A stretch of 64,000 nt of DNA from NCBI RefSeq assembly GCF_026898115.1, contig NZ_CP114036.1:3900001-3964000 (forward strand), read 5' to 3'. Below are positions 54,195 to 63,057 of the stretch, one piece after another (within the stretch, counting starts at the first letter, position 1; each line of letters starts with the position of its first letter). The position numbers and the translations under genes were made by a program. Source of the DNA: Streptomyces sp. S465. Lineage in GTDB: Bacteria; Actinomycetota; Actinomycetes; Streptomycetales; Streptomycetaceae. The notes under the pieces are model-generated. The model was not told the origin of the DNA and did not search any database. It was given only the letters and a program-made list of their open reading frames with translations.

Positions 54195-54953
54195 CTAGCG
54201 CGCGGGCCGCTGACGGCGGGTCAGCCACAGCGCTCCGGCCACGCCCGCGAGCAGCACGGTGCCGCCGAGGGTGCCGAGCGCGACGGCGGAGTCCGCCGGT
54301 CCGGTCTGTGGCAGCTCATCGTTCGAGCCGCCCTGCTCACCGCCGGAACCGCCCGAACTCGTACCGCCCGTGCTCGTACCGCCCGTACTGTCCGAGCCGC
54401 CGGTGGAACCGGAGTCTTGGCCGCCGCCCGCGGCCTTGACGTCCAGCGTCAGCGAGGGCTTGGGGCTGTTGCCGGGGGTGCAGGTCGTGGTCGTGCCCAG
54501 CGCCTTGATGGTGAGGGTCGAGGCGGTGAACGTGACCTTTCCGCTCTTCTTGGGGGTGTAGGTCCCCGACAGGTCACTGATCTTGATCGGGGTGTTGGCG
54601 GGGATGGCCTTGTCGTTGGCGGGCCCCGACACGGACACCGTTCCGCTCTCCGCACCGCCCAGTTTGATGAGCGCACTGGGGTGCATGGCGCCCTTACCGA
54701 GCTCGACGGGGCTGGAGGAGACGCCCTTCTGGAAGGACATGGTGAGCTTGTAGGCGTCGCCACTCGCGACGCTTTTGATGTCGATGGGCGACACGGCGCT
54801 TTTGTCGCCGATCGGCGTCTTGCACTGGTAGTCGACGTCCACGGTGTCGGCGTGCGCGGCCGGGGCGGTGAGGAGTACCACGGAGCCGGCCAGGGCCACC
54901 GCGAGCGTGAGGGCGCCGCCACGGCCGGCCGGGCGGCGTTGGTTGCGGGACAC
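54195..54953 (-). CDS. LPQTG sortase substrate, first gene of surface-protein operon
   Basis: About 252 residues: signal peptide (about 1-35, ending APAAHA), one domain (VDYQCKTPIGDKSAVSPIDI, about 37-165) homologous to the second domain of the LAETG protein, a Gly/Ser/Thr linker, then LPQTG, a hydrophobic segment and a basic tail. Start is uncertain among two adjacent GTGs; I use 54,953 because AGGGGA is then seven bases upstream. The three following genes are closely spaced and probably cotranscribed. Confidence 0.8.
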   Translation of the reverse strand: MSRNQRRPAGRGGALTLAVALAGSVVLLTAPAAHADTVDVDYQCKTPIGDKSAVSPIDIKSVASGDAYKLTMSFQKGVSSSPVELGKGAMHPSALIKLGGAESGTVSVSGPANDKAIPANTPIKISDLSGTYTPKKSGKVTFTASTLTIKALGTTTTCTPGNSPKPSLTLDVKAAGGGQDSGSTGGSDSTGGTSTGGTSSGGSGGEQGGSNDELPQTGPADSAVALGTLGGTVLLAGVAGALWLTRRQRPAR

Positions 54954-54993
54954 CACGAGATCCCCTCTCGTCAAGCGCCGCAGCCGAACGTAA

Positions 54994-55008
54994 CTGACGG
55001 CACATCAG
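54994..55008. promoter_or_regulatory. Imperfect inverted repeat CTGACGG-CACATCAG
   Basis: Located about 40-55 bases upstream of the LPQTG gene; CTGACG and CATCAG are near-mirror half-sites, followed by a second CTGACGG at 55,017. Possible operator or alternative sigma-factor site for the surface-protein operon. Confidence 0.4.
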
Positions 55009-55132
55009 ATGGGGCGCTGACGGTACGCCGGGGACCTTGTCAAGGGAAGACAAAGAACACGCCGGATCGGCGTGCGGTGGGCCGCGTCTGGGGGTACGCG
55101 GCGCCCATGCGGTGGGGCCGAGGCCGCGCTCT

Positions 55133-55642
55133 TCAGCCCGGCGCGGCGAGTTCGGCCCAGACCGTCTTGCCCGATCCGTCCACGTTGCGCACGACTCCCC
55201 AGTCGAGGCACAGCCGCTGCACGATGAACATGCCGTGCCCGCCGGGGCGTCCGGCGCGGTGCGGGGTGCGCGGCGCGGGCGTACCGGTGCCGAGGTCCAC
55301 CACTTCGAGGCGGAGCACCTTGGCGTTGCAGCTGACGCGCAGCTCCTCGGGGCCGTCGGCGTGCAGACAGGCGTTGGTGACCAGCTCGGAGACGACGAGC
55401 AGGACGTCCTCGGCGGCGGCCCGCTGGTCGGCGGTGGCGGCCGGAAGCCACCCCCAGTCACGCAGCGCCTGGCGCGTGAAGTCGCGGGCGCGCGGCACGG
55501 CTCCGCTGGCTCCGATCAGATGGAGCCTGCGGATCTGGCGGATAGGGCCGGCGGTCGTGGTTGCCGGTGGGGAGGCCGAAGCGGCGGGGCCGTCCGGGTC
55601 CGGGCCGCGGTCGCCCGGCGGGTACGGCCGGGTGGTGCTCAT
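55133..55642 (-). CDS. Anti-sigma factor, GHKL ATPase (RsbW/PrsI-like)
   Basis: 169 residues. HATPase_c_2 domain with the N box SELVTNACLHADG and the G box GGHGMFIVQRL. Members phosphorylate a STAS antagonist or hold a SigB/F-type sigma factor. The N-terminal 35 residues are Pro/Ala-rich. It lies beside a STAS antagonist and a sigma factor; together they form a partner-switching module, as I remember for S. coelicolor sigI. ATG at 55,640-55,642. Confidence 0.85.
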   Translation of the reverse strand: MSTTRPYPPGDRGPDPDGPAASASPPATTTAGPIRQIRRLHLIGASGAVPRARDFTRQALRDWGWLPAATADQRAAAEDVLLVVSELVTNACLHADGPEELRVSCNAKVLRLEVVDLGTGTPAPRTPHRAGRPGGHGMFIVQRLCLDWGVVRNVDGSGKTVWAELAAPG

Positions 55643-55825
55643 CAGCGCTTCACCTCACCGATTCACCGATTCAGGGACAAGGGATACCTGATCTCTTCAA
55701 CAGTTTCAGCCTGTCTCCTGCCCGGCCATAGCGTGAGAACACCCACCACTTCCGCGTCGTCGATGTGACGCAGGCAACGCGCCGATGACGCACCGATGAC
55801 ACGCCGGAAACAGGAATGGCTTACT

Positions 55826-56194
55826 TCACTCGACAAGCGCCGCGTCAAGCGTCTCGTGAACCGTAAAGACGGCGTCCGCGCCCGTGATCTCGAACACGCG
55901 AGCAACGATGGGCAGCATCCCGGCCAGATGGACCCCGCCGCCTTCGGCCTCGGCCTTGAGCCGCGCGCCGAGGAGGACGTTGAGCCCCGTGGAGTCGCAG
56001 AACTCCAGCTTCGAGCAGTCCACCACCAGCCGGACACGTCCCCCCTCCACGCACTTCTCGAGCGGCTCGCGCAGCACTTCGGCGGTGTGGTGATCCAACT
56101 CACCCGCCGGCGTGACGACCGCACTCGCCCCATGGTGCCGAACCTCGACCTGGAGTCGGCCTTTGCTGGCGCTGCCGACCATCCCGCGGTCCAT
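55826..56194 (-). CDS. STAS-domain anti-sigma factor antagonist
   Basis: 122 residues. STAS fold with the phosphorylatable Ser68 in the SpoIIAA-type motif VDCSKLEFCDSTGLNVLLG. The unphosphorylated form binds the anti-sigma ATPase and frees the sigma factor. ATG at 56,192-56,194 behind GAGGTG. The open frame upstream (to 56,422) has no family similarity. Divergent from the sigma factor gene. Confidence 0.9.
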   Translation of the reverse strand: MDRGMVGSASKGRLQVEVRHHGASAVVTPAGELDHHTAEVLREPLEKCVEGGRVRLVVDCSKLEFCDSTGLNVLLGARLKAEAEGGGVHLAGMLPIVARVFEITGADAVFTVHETLDAALVE

Positions 56195-56272
56195 CTGCGC
56201 ACCTCTTCTGGCGTCTCGTTGCTTTCGATTGCGCGCATCGAACCCTACGCCTTCTACCCGGTCCCCTGGTAG

Positions 56273-56294
56273 CCGAACATTTCGCATAGTTCGG
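56273..56294. promoter_or_regulatory. Inverted repeat CCGAAC-N10-GTTCGG
   Basis: Perfect 6-bp arms in the shared upstream region of the STAS antagonist (56,194) and sigma factor (56,447) genes. Confidence 0.45.
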
Positions 56295-56446
56295 CAAATA
56301 TGGACAACGTGGACTTGCCACTTGGTGGCCGTTGCAGGTAGGCGTAGAGAGACACACCCGCTTACGGCCCGGCTTTGGAGGCGCCGCTCACCGGAGCAGC
56401 ACGTTATGGCACCGGCAGCCATATGCCGAGAACGATGGAGGAGACT

Positions 56447-57394
56447 ATGTCACCCCGCCTCGACGACACGCGTACCGAACCCTCGGGGAGTACCCGGACC
56501 ACCGTCTCGTCGACCCCCCTGCCCGAGCAGTTCGTACCCGACATGGACGTCCAGGCGACCGTCGGCCACCTCTTCGAGGAACTGCCGGAATTGTCCGATC
56601 TGCCGGAGATACCCCCGTATGACACGGTGGCACCGGTGGACGCGAGGGCGCTGTCCAAGACCCTCTTCGAACGCCTCGAGGTGCTGGAAGAAGGCACCCA
56701 CGAGTACGCCTATGTGCGTAACACCCTGGTCGAGCTCAACTTGGCGCTGGTCAAGTTCGCCGCCTCCCGGTTCCGCTCCCGCAGCGAGCCGATGGAGGAC
56801 ATCATCCAGGTCGGCACCATCGGCCTGATCAAGGCCATCGACCGCTTCGAACTCGGCCGCGGCGTCGAGTTCCCCACCTTCGCGATGCCGACCATCGTCG
56901 GTGAGATCAAGCGCTTCTTCCGCGACACCAGCTGGTCGGTGCGCGTGCCGAGGCGGCTCCAGGAGCTCCGGCTCGACCTGGCCAAGGCCGGCGACGAACT
57001 GGCGCAGCGGCTCGACCGCGCGCCCACCGTCGGCGAGTTGGCCGAGCGGCTGGACATCACCCAGGCAGAGGTCGTCGAGGGCATGGCCGCGAGCAACGCG
57101 TACACCGCGAGCTCGCTGGACGCCCAGCCCGAGGAGGACGACTCCGAGGGAGCGCTGGCGGACCGGATCGGCTACGAGGACCACGGGCTCGAGGGCATCG
57201 AGTACGTCGAGTCCCTGAAGCCGCTGATCGCCGACCTGCCCGCACGCGACCGGAAGATCCTCTCCCTGCGCTTCGTGGCGAACATGACGCAGTCGGAGAT
57301 CGGCGAGGAGCTGGGCATCTCCCAGATGCATGTCTCGCGGCTGCTGTCGCGCACCCTCCGTCGGCTCCGCAAGGGACTGATGATCGAGGAGTGA
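56447..57394 (+). CDS. SigB/F/G-family sigma factor (SigI-like)
   Basis: About 315 residues. An unusual N-terminal extension of some 60 residues, then region 2 (MEDIIQVGTIGLIKAIDRFE, GEIKRFFRDTSWSVRVPRR), region 3 and region 4 with a helix-turn-helix (MTQSEIGEELGISQMHVSRL). This class directs stress and developmental genes in Streptomyces. I use the ATG at 56,447 with GGAGGAG upstream; four other in-frame starts lie within 72 bases. By position and partners it matches sigI of S. coelicolor as I remember it. Confidence 0.88.
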   Translation: MSPRLDDTRTEPSGSTRTTVSSTPLPEQFVPDMDVQATVGHLFEELPELSDLPEIPPYDTVAPVDARALSKTLFERLEVLEEGTHEYAYVRNTLVELNLALVKFAASRFRSRSEPMEDIIQVGTIGLIKAIDRFELGRGVEFPTFAMPTIVGEIKRFFRDTSWSVRVPRRLQELRLDLAKAGDELAQRLDRAPTVGELAERLDITQAEVVEGMAASNAYTASSLDAQPEEDDSEGALADRIGYEDHGLEGIEYVESLKPLIADLPARDRKILSLRFVANMTQSEIGEELGISQMHVSRLLSRTLRRLRKGLMIEE

Positions 57395-57405
57395 CGCCTC
57401 CGCAG

Positions 57406-57451
57406 ACGGATAAGGGCCCGCCCCCGCGCACCGGGACGGGCCCTTATCCGT
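57406..57451. terminator. Bidirectional terminator between sigma factor and hutI
   Basis: Perfect 15-bp arms ACGGATAAGGGCCCG / CGGGCCCTTATCCGT with a 16-base loop between convergent stops. Confidence 0.9.
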
Positions 57452-57479
57452 GCGCGCTCCATGCCGCGCTGCCAGGGCG

Positions 57480-58667
57480 TCAGACCAGGGTGCCGTGCTG
57501 CCACACCGCCGAGACCAGGGGGACGCCGGGGCGGTAGGCGAGGTGCACATGCGAGGGGGCGTCCAGCAGCGCCAGATCGGCGCGGGCGCCCGGACTCACC
57601 CGGCCCACATCGGTACGGCGCAGGGCCCGCGCCCCACCGGCCGTGGCGGCCCATACGGCCTCGTCGGGGGTCATCCCCATGTCCCGTACCGCCAGGGCGA
57701 TACAGAACGGCATGGAGCTGGTGAAGGACGAGCCCGGGTTGCAGTCGGGGGACAGGGCGACCGTGACGCCCGCGTCGAGCAGCCGGCGCGCGTCCGGATA
57801 GACCGAGCGGGTGGAGAACTCCGCCCCGGGCAGCAGGGTGGCGACCGTCTCCCCCTGGGCCAGCGCGTCGACGTCGGCGTCGGTCAGATGGGTGCAGTGG
57901 TCGGCGGAGGCGGCGCCGAGCTCCACCGCCAGCCGCACCCCGGGGCCGTGGGAGAGCTGGTTGGCATGGACCCGTGGGGTCAGCCCGCGCTCCTTGCCCG
58001 CGGTCAGGATGGCGCGGGCCTGATCGCCGTCGAAGGCGCCCTGCTCGCAGAAGACGTCGATCCAGCGGGCGTGCGGGGCGCAGGCGTCCAGCATGGGACC
58101 GGTGACCAGATCCACGTAGCCGGCCGGATCGTCGGCGAACTCGGGGGCGACGATATGCGCCCCGAGGAAGGTCACCTCGTCGGTGTGGGCCCCGGCGATG
58201 GTCAGGGCGCGGGCCTCGTCCTGCGAGGTCAGCCCGTAGCCGGACTTGATCTCGACGGTCGTGGTGCCCTGGCGGCGCGCCTCGGCCACATAGCGGCCGA
58301 CGTTGGCGTGCAGCACGTTGTTCGAGGCGGCGCGGGTGGCGGCGACGGTGGTGCGGATGCCGCCGGCGCTGTACGGGCGGCCGGACATCCGGGCGTTGAA
58401 CTCCTCGGTCCGGTCGCCCGCGAAGACCAGATGGGAGTGGGAGTCCACGAAGCCCGGGATGGCCGCCCGGCCTCCGGCGTCGACCCGGTTGTCGGTGGCG
58501 GGTGCTTTGCTTGTCCCACCGACCCAGGCGACGCGGTCGCCGTCGATCACGACGGCCGCGTCCCGGATCAGGCCGAGGGGGCCGTCACCGAGGGAGGGGT
58601 CATTGGTGACCAGAGCGGCGATGTTGGTGATGGCGGTCGTGGGCGTGGCGGTCGTCGCGGTCGTCAT
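57480..58667 (-). CDS. hutI: Imidazolonepropionase
   Basis: 395 residues, metal-dependent amidohydrolase that opens imidazolonepropionate to N-formimino-L-glutamate. FVDSHSHLVFAGDRTEEF (metal-binding HxH), EIKSGYGLT, THLTDADVDALA, and SPDCNPGSSFTSSMP with the metal Asp. ATG at 58,665-58,667 behind GGAG. A GTG in the same frame overlaps the stop of the upstream hutF as GTGA, but the peptide it adds is Pro/Arg-rich and unlike the family. Confidence 0.95.
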   Translation of the reverse strand: MTTATTATPTTAITNIAALVTNDPSLGDGPLGLIRDAAVVIDGDRVAWVGGTSKAPATDNRVDAGGRAAIPGFVDSHSHLVFAGDRTEEFNARMSGRPYSAGGIRTTVAATRAASNNVLHANVGRYVAEARRQGTTTVEIKSGYGLTSQDEARALTIAGAHTDEVTFLGAHIVAPEFADDPAGYVDLVTGPMLDACAPHARWIDVFCEQGAFDGDQARAILTAGKERGLTPRVHANQLSHGPGVRLAVELGAASADHCTHLTDADVDALAQGETVATLLPGAEFSTRSVYPDARRLLDAGVTVALSPDCNPGSSFTSSMPFCIALAVRDMGMTPDEAVWAATAGGARALRRTDVGRVSPGARADLALLDAPSHVHLAYRPGVPLVSAVWQHGTLV

Positions 58668-58729
58668 GGTGCGGGCGTTCTCCTTCGTCGGCCGGGGCGG
58701 TTGCGTCGGCCGGGGCGGCCGCGGCCGGA

Positions 58730-60112
58730 TCACCAGTCGTACAGGGCCGCGATGGACTCGGCCAGCGCTTGGGGGACACGGGGGACGAGCTGATGGGCGC
58801 CGTCCCGTACGACATGGCGGCCGCCGACCACGGTGTGCCGGACATCCGCGTTGGTCGCTGCGAATACGGCGGTCTCCGCGCCCAGCCGGGACGGCGGCCC
58901 CGCCGTGCGCACCGAGTCCAGCGCGATCGTGGTGAGGTCGGCGAGCGCGCCCACCTCGATCCGGCCCGCGTCCGCGCCCCAGCCGAGCGCCGCATGGCCG
59001 TCCACGGTGGCGGCCCGCAGCAGCTGGGCCGCGGTCCAGTGGCCCCGGGCGCGGGTGTGCAGCCGCTCGTCGAGCTCCATGGCGCGGGCCTCCTCCAGGA
59101 TGTCGATCACGGCATGGCTGTCGCTGCCCAGCGAGAGCGGGGAGCCCGCACCGTGCAGCTCGGCGGCCGGGCCGATCCCGTCGGCGAGGTCACGCTCGGT
59201 GGTCGGGCACATACAGACACCGGTGGAGGTATGCCCCAGGAGCCGGATGTCGCCGGGGGTGAGATGGGTGGCGTGCACGGCGGTCGTGCGCGGGCCCAGC
59301 ACCCCGTGGTCGGCGAGCAGCCGGGTGGGCGTGAAGCCGTGGGCCTCCACACAGGCGTCGTTCTCGGCGGTCTGCTCGGAGAGGTGGACGTGCAGGGGCG
59401 CCGTGCGCTCCTGGGCCCAGCCGGAGACGGTCGCCAGCTGATCGACGGGGACGGCCCGCACCGAGTGGATCGCCGCGCCGATGCGGGTGTTGCCGTCGGC
59501 CTTCAGCTCTTGGACCCGCTCGGCCCAGCCCTCGGCCGTGCCGTCGGAGAAGCGCAGCTGGTGCTCGTTGGGCTCGGCCCCGAAACCGGAGGAGAGATAG
59601 CAGGTGTCCAGCAGGGTGATCCGGATACCGGCCTCGGCCGCGGCCGCGATCAGGGCCTCCCCCATCGCGTTGGGATTGCCGTAGCGGGCGCCGCCGGGGG
59701 CGTGATGCAGGTAGTGGAATTCCCCGACGCAGGTGATCCCGGCCATGGCCATCTCGGCGTAGACGGCGCGGGCCAACTCGAAGTAGCTGTCCGGGGTCAG
59801 CCGGCCGGCGACCTGGTACATCACCTCGCGCCAGGTCCAGAAGGAGTCCGGTGCCCCCGTGCCCGGCCGGTCCGCCTCGCCCTGCGCCTGTACGACCCCG
59901 CGCAGCGCCCGGTGGAAGGCATGGCTGTGGGCGTTGGCCAGGCCGGGAAGCGTCAGACCACGGAGGGTGACGGAGCCGGCGGGCGGCCGCGGTCTCCCGG
60001 GCACCACCGCCGTGATCCGCCCATTGGCGGCGGCCACGATCACCACGTCCGACCACACGCCTCCGTCCACCCAGGCGTGCTCCGCCCAGTACGTCTGCGC
60101 CGTCAGTGACAC
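58730..60112 (-). CDS. hutF: Formimidoylglutamate deiminase
   Basis: 460 residues, amidohydrolase converting N-formimino-L-glutamate to N-formyl-L-glutamate and ammonia. The HxH metal site GLANAHSHAFHRALRG, GVCMCPTTERDLADGI and SLGSDSHAVID. GTG at 60,112, overlapping the upstream M20 gene by 10 bases. In this two-step branch, a formylglutamate-cleaving enzyme is still needed. Confidence 0.9.
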   Translation of the reverse strand: MSLTAQTYWAEHAWVDGGVWSDVVIVAAANGRITAVVPGRPRPPAGSVTLRGLTLPGLANAHSHAFHRALRGVVQAQGEADRPGTGAPDSFWTWREVMYQVAGRLTPDSYFELARAVYAEMAMAGITCVGEFHYLHHAPGGARYGNPNAMGEALIAAAAEAGIRITLLDTCYLSSGFGAEPNEHQLRFSDGTAEGWAERVQELKADGNTRIGAAIHSVRAVPVDQLATVSGWAQERTAPLHVHLSEQTAENDACVEAHGFTPTRLLADHGVLGPRTTAVHATHLTPGDIRLLGHTSTGVCMCPTTERDLADGIGPAAELHGAGSPLSLGSDSHAVIDILEEARAMELDERLHTRARGHWTAAQLLRAATVDGHAALGWGADAGRIEVGALADLTTIALDSVRTAGPPSRLGAETAVFAATNADVRHTVVGGRHVVRDGAHQLVPRVPQALAESIAALYDW

Positions 60113-61350
60113 GCCAGGCCCTCCAGTACCTCCGCGAGCGCGGCCACACCGGCGAGGCAGTCGTCCTCGCCCGCCGTCTCCGCGGGTGAGTGCGAGACGC
60201 CGGTGGGGTTCCTTACGAACAGCATGGCCGTCGGAACGGACGCGGACAAAATGCCGGCGTCGTGCCCGGCCCCGGTGGGGAGCACCGGAACGCCGCCCAG
60301 CAGCCCCGACAGCCGGTCCCGGAGGGCGTGGGCGAACTCGACGACCGGGGTGAAGGACTCCCGGGTCACCCGGACGTCCACCCCGTCGCGCCGGCCGCGC
60401 TCGACGGCGGCGCGCTCGATCTCGCCGACCACGGCGGCCAGGGTCTCCTCGTCGGCGGCGCGGGAGTCCAGCCAGCCGCGCACCAGGCTCGCGATCGCGT
60501 TGACCCCGTTCGGCTCGACGCGGACCTTGCCGAACGTCGCCAGCGCCCCCGCGACCCTGGCCTTCTTACGGGCCGCGAGGACGGTGTTGGCGTAGGTGAG
60601 CATCGGATCGCGGCGGTCCTCGATCCGGGTCGTCCCGGCGTGGTTGGCCTCACCGTGGAAGTCGAACCGCCAGCGGCCGTGCGGCCAGATCGCGGAGGCG
60701 ACGCCCACGGGGGCCGCGTCCGCGGCGGAGCCGCCGTCGGACCGCGCCGACAGGGCCCGTCCCTGCTCGATGTGGAGCTCGACGAACGCGCCGATACGGG
60801 CCAGCCGCTCCGGGTCGGGCCCGATGGCGTCCGGGTCGTATCCGGCGCGCTCCATGGCCCGGGGCAGCGAGACGCCGTCCGCGTCGCGGAGTCCGTGCGC
60901 CTGTTCCCTGGTCAGCTGCCCGGCGGTGAGCCGGGAGCCGACGCAGGCCAGACCGAAGCGGGCGCCCTCCTCGTCGCCAAAGTTGACGACGGCGAGCGGT
61001 TTGACGGGGCGCGCGCCGCGTGCCCGCAGCTCGTCGAGGGCGGCGAAGGAGGAGACGACGCCCAGCGGGCCGTCGAAGGCGCCGCCGTCGGGGACGGAGT
61101 CCAGGTGGGAGCCGGTGACCACGGCGTCCCCCGCCGTGGGGTCGCCCAGCCAGGCCCATTGGTTGCCGTTGCGGTCCACCTCGTAGGTGAGGTCGCGGTT
61201 CCGGGCTTGCTCCTCGAACCACGTTCGGCAGTCGGCGTCGGCTTCGGTCCAGGCGTAGCGGCGGTAGCCGTTCGTCGTGGTGTCGCGGCCGATGGGGGCG
61301 AGGTCGCGCCACATCGCGTGGAACGACGCGCCGGAGTTCTCCTGGTTCAC
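60103..61350 (-). CDS. M20-family amidohydrolase (allantoate/N-carbamoyl-type)
   Basis: About 415 residues. Signatures TGSHLDSVPDGGAFDGPLGV (metal His and Asp), VVNFGDEEGARFG (bridging Glu), ELHIEQGRALSARSD and LPTGAGHDAGILS. Such enzymes are usually annotated allantoate amidohydrolase or N-carbamoyl-L-amino acid hydrolase. Lying between hutU and hutF with overlapping ends, it may instead cleave N-formylglutamate as the last hut step; this is inference. GTG at 61,350 behind GGGAG, overlapping the hutU stop by four bases. An open frame reaching upstream to 62,751 is an out-of-frame read-through of hutU. Confidence 0.85.
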   Translation of the reverse strand: MNQENSGASFHAMWRDLAPIGRDTTTNGYRRYAWTEADADCRTWFEEQARNRDLTYEVDRNGNQWAWLGDPTAGDAVVTGSHLDSVPDGGAFDGPLGVVSSFAALDELRARGARPVKPLAVVNFGDEEGARFGLACVGSRLTAGQLTREQAHGLRDADGVSLPRAMERAGYDPDAIGPDPERLARIGAFVELHIEQGRALSARSDGGSAADAAPVGVASAIWPHGRWRFDFHGEANHAGTTRIEDRRDPMLTYANTVLAARKKARVAGALATFGKVRVEPNGVNAIASLVRGWLDSRAADEETLAAVVGEIERAAVERGRRDGVDVRVTRESFTPVVEFAHALRDRLSGLLGGVPVLPTGAGHDAGILSASVPTAMLFVRNPTGVSHSPAETAGEDDCLAGVAALAEVLEGLACH

Positions 61351-63023
61351 TCCGTCTCCCTCATCGGAACCCGGACGTCCTGCTCCCGAGCGACCTGCTC
61401 CGCGCGGTCGTAACCCGCGTCCACGTGGCGGATCACGCCCATGCCGGGGTCGTTCGTCAGCACCCGGCGGATCTTCTCGCCCGCCTGCGCGGTGCCGTCG
61501 GCGACCGTGACCTGACCCGCGTGGATCGAGCGGCCCATGCCGACGCCGCCGCCGTGGTGGATGGAGACCCAGGACGCGCCCGAGGCGACGTTGACCATGG
61601 CGTTGAGCAGCGGCCAGTCGGCGATCGCGTCCGAGCCGTCCAGCATGGCCTCGGTCTCGCGGTACGGGGAGGCCACCGAGCCGCAGTCGAGGTGGTCGCG
61701 GCCGATCGCCAGCGGTGCGGCGAGCGTGCCGTCGGCGACCATCTCGTTGAAGCGCTCGCCCGCCTTGTCGCGCTCGCCGTAGCCGAGCCAGCAGATACGG
61801 GCGGGCAGCCCCTGGAAGTGGACCCGCTCCCCCGCCATCGTGATCCAGCGGGCCAGCGACTCGTTCTCCGGGAAGAGTTCGAGGAGCGCCCGGTCGGTGG
61901 CCGCGATGTCCTTCGGGTCGCCGGACAGCGCCGCCCAGCGGAAGGGGCCCTTGCCCTCGCAGAAGAGCGGCCGGATGTAGGCGGGCACGAAGCCGGGGAA
62001 GGCGAAGGCGCGCTCGAAGCCCGCGAGCTTGGCCTCGCCGCGGATCGAGTTGCCGTAGTCGAAGACCTCCGCGCCCGCGTCCATGAAGCCGACCATGGCC
62101 TCGACGTGCCGGGCCATGGACTCGCGCGCCCGCTGGGTGAAGTCCGCGGGCTTCTCGGCGGCGTACGAGGCCATCTGGTCGAAGTCCACGCCGATCGGCA
62201 GATACGACAGCGGGTCGTGGGCGCTGGTCTGGTCGGTGACGATGTCGATCGGGGCGTTCCGCGCGAGCAGCGCCGGGACCAGCTCGGCCGCGTTCCCCAG
62301 CACGCCGATCGACAGGGGACGCCGGGCGTCGCGCGCCTCGGTCGCCAGTTCGAGGGCGTGGTCCAGGCTGTCGGCGCGGACGTCCAGGTAGCGGTGGCCG
62401 ATCCGGCGCTCGATGGCGCGCGGATCGCAGTCGATACAGATCGCGACGCCGCCGTTCATGGTGACCGCCAGCGGCTGGGCGCCGCCCATGCCGCCGAGGC
62501 CCGCGGTGAGGGTGATCGTCCCGGCCAGGGTGCCGTCGGTCCCCTTGCCCGTGGAACGCAGCTTCGCGGCCACGGCGGCGAAGGTCTCGTAGGTGCCCTG
62601 GAGGATGCCCTGGGTGCCGATGTAGATCCAGGAGCCCGCGGTCATCTGGCCGTACATGGTCAGGCCCAGCGCCTCCAGGCGGCGGAACTCCTCCCAGTTG
62701 GCCCAGTCCCCGACCAGGTTGGAGTTGGCGATCAGCACCCGCGGCGCCCATTCGTGGGTCTGCATGACGCCCACCGGGCGGCCCGACTGGACCAGCATCG
62801 TCTCGTCCTGCTTCAGCGTGCGCAGGGTGCGGACCATGGCGTCGAACGAGCGCCAGTCGCGGGCCGCCTTACCGGTGCCGCCGTAGACGACCAGCTGGTC
62901 GGGGTGCTCGGCGACCTCCGGGTCGAGGTTGTTCTGGAGCATCCGCAGGGCGGCTTCCTGCTGCCATCCCCGGGCGCTGAGCTCCGTACCACGCGGGGCC
63001 CGTACGGGTCGCGGTCCTGACAT
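61347..63023 (-). CDS. hutU: Urocanate hydratase
   Basis: 558 residues, NAD-dependent enzyme converting urocanate to imidazolonepropionate, the first committed step of this operon. LVVYGGTGKAARDWRSFDA, TLTAGLGGMGGAQPLAVTMN, FCEGKGPFRWAALSGDP and NVASGASWVSIHHGGGVGMG are family hallmarks. ATG at 63,023 behind AGGGAGG. First gene of hutU - M20 - hutF - hutI. hutH is not in the window. Confidence 0.97.
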   Translation of the reverse strand: MSGPRPVRAPRGTELSARGWQQEAALRMLQNNLDPEVAEHPDQLVVYGGTGKAARDWRSFDAMVRTLRTLKQDETMLVQSGRPVGVMQTHEWAPRVLIANSNLVGDWANWEEFRRLEALGLTMYGQMTAGSWIYIGTQGILQGTYETFAAVAAKLRSTGKGTDGTLAGTITLTAGLGGMGGAQPLAVTMNGGVAICIDCDPRAIERRIGHRYLDVRADSLDHALELATEARDARRPLSIGVLGNAAELVPALLARNAPIDIVTDQTSAHDPLSYLPIGVDFDQMASYAAEKPADFTQRARESMARHVEAMVGFMDAGAEVFDYGNSIRGEAKLAGFERAFAFPGFVPAYIRPLFCEGKGPFRWAALSGDPKDIAATDRALLELFPENESLARWITMAGERVHFQGLPARICWLGYGERDKAGERFNEMVADGTLAAPLAIGRDHLDCGSVASPYRETEAMLDGSDAIADWPLLNAMVNVASGASWVSIHHGGGVGMGRSIHAGQVTVADGTAQAGEKIRRVLTNDPGMGVIRHVDAGYDRAEQVAREQDVRVPMRETE

Positions 63024-63057
63024 GAGCCAAGCCTCCCTGGCCGTGACTGGATTGAGT

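Noticed and set aside
60103..62751. An 882-codon minus-strand frame joining an apparent N-terminal half to the M20 enzyme.
   Set aside because: The N-terminal half is the out-of-frame shadow of hutU; the enzyme starts at the GTG at 61,350 with its own ribosome site.
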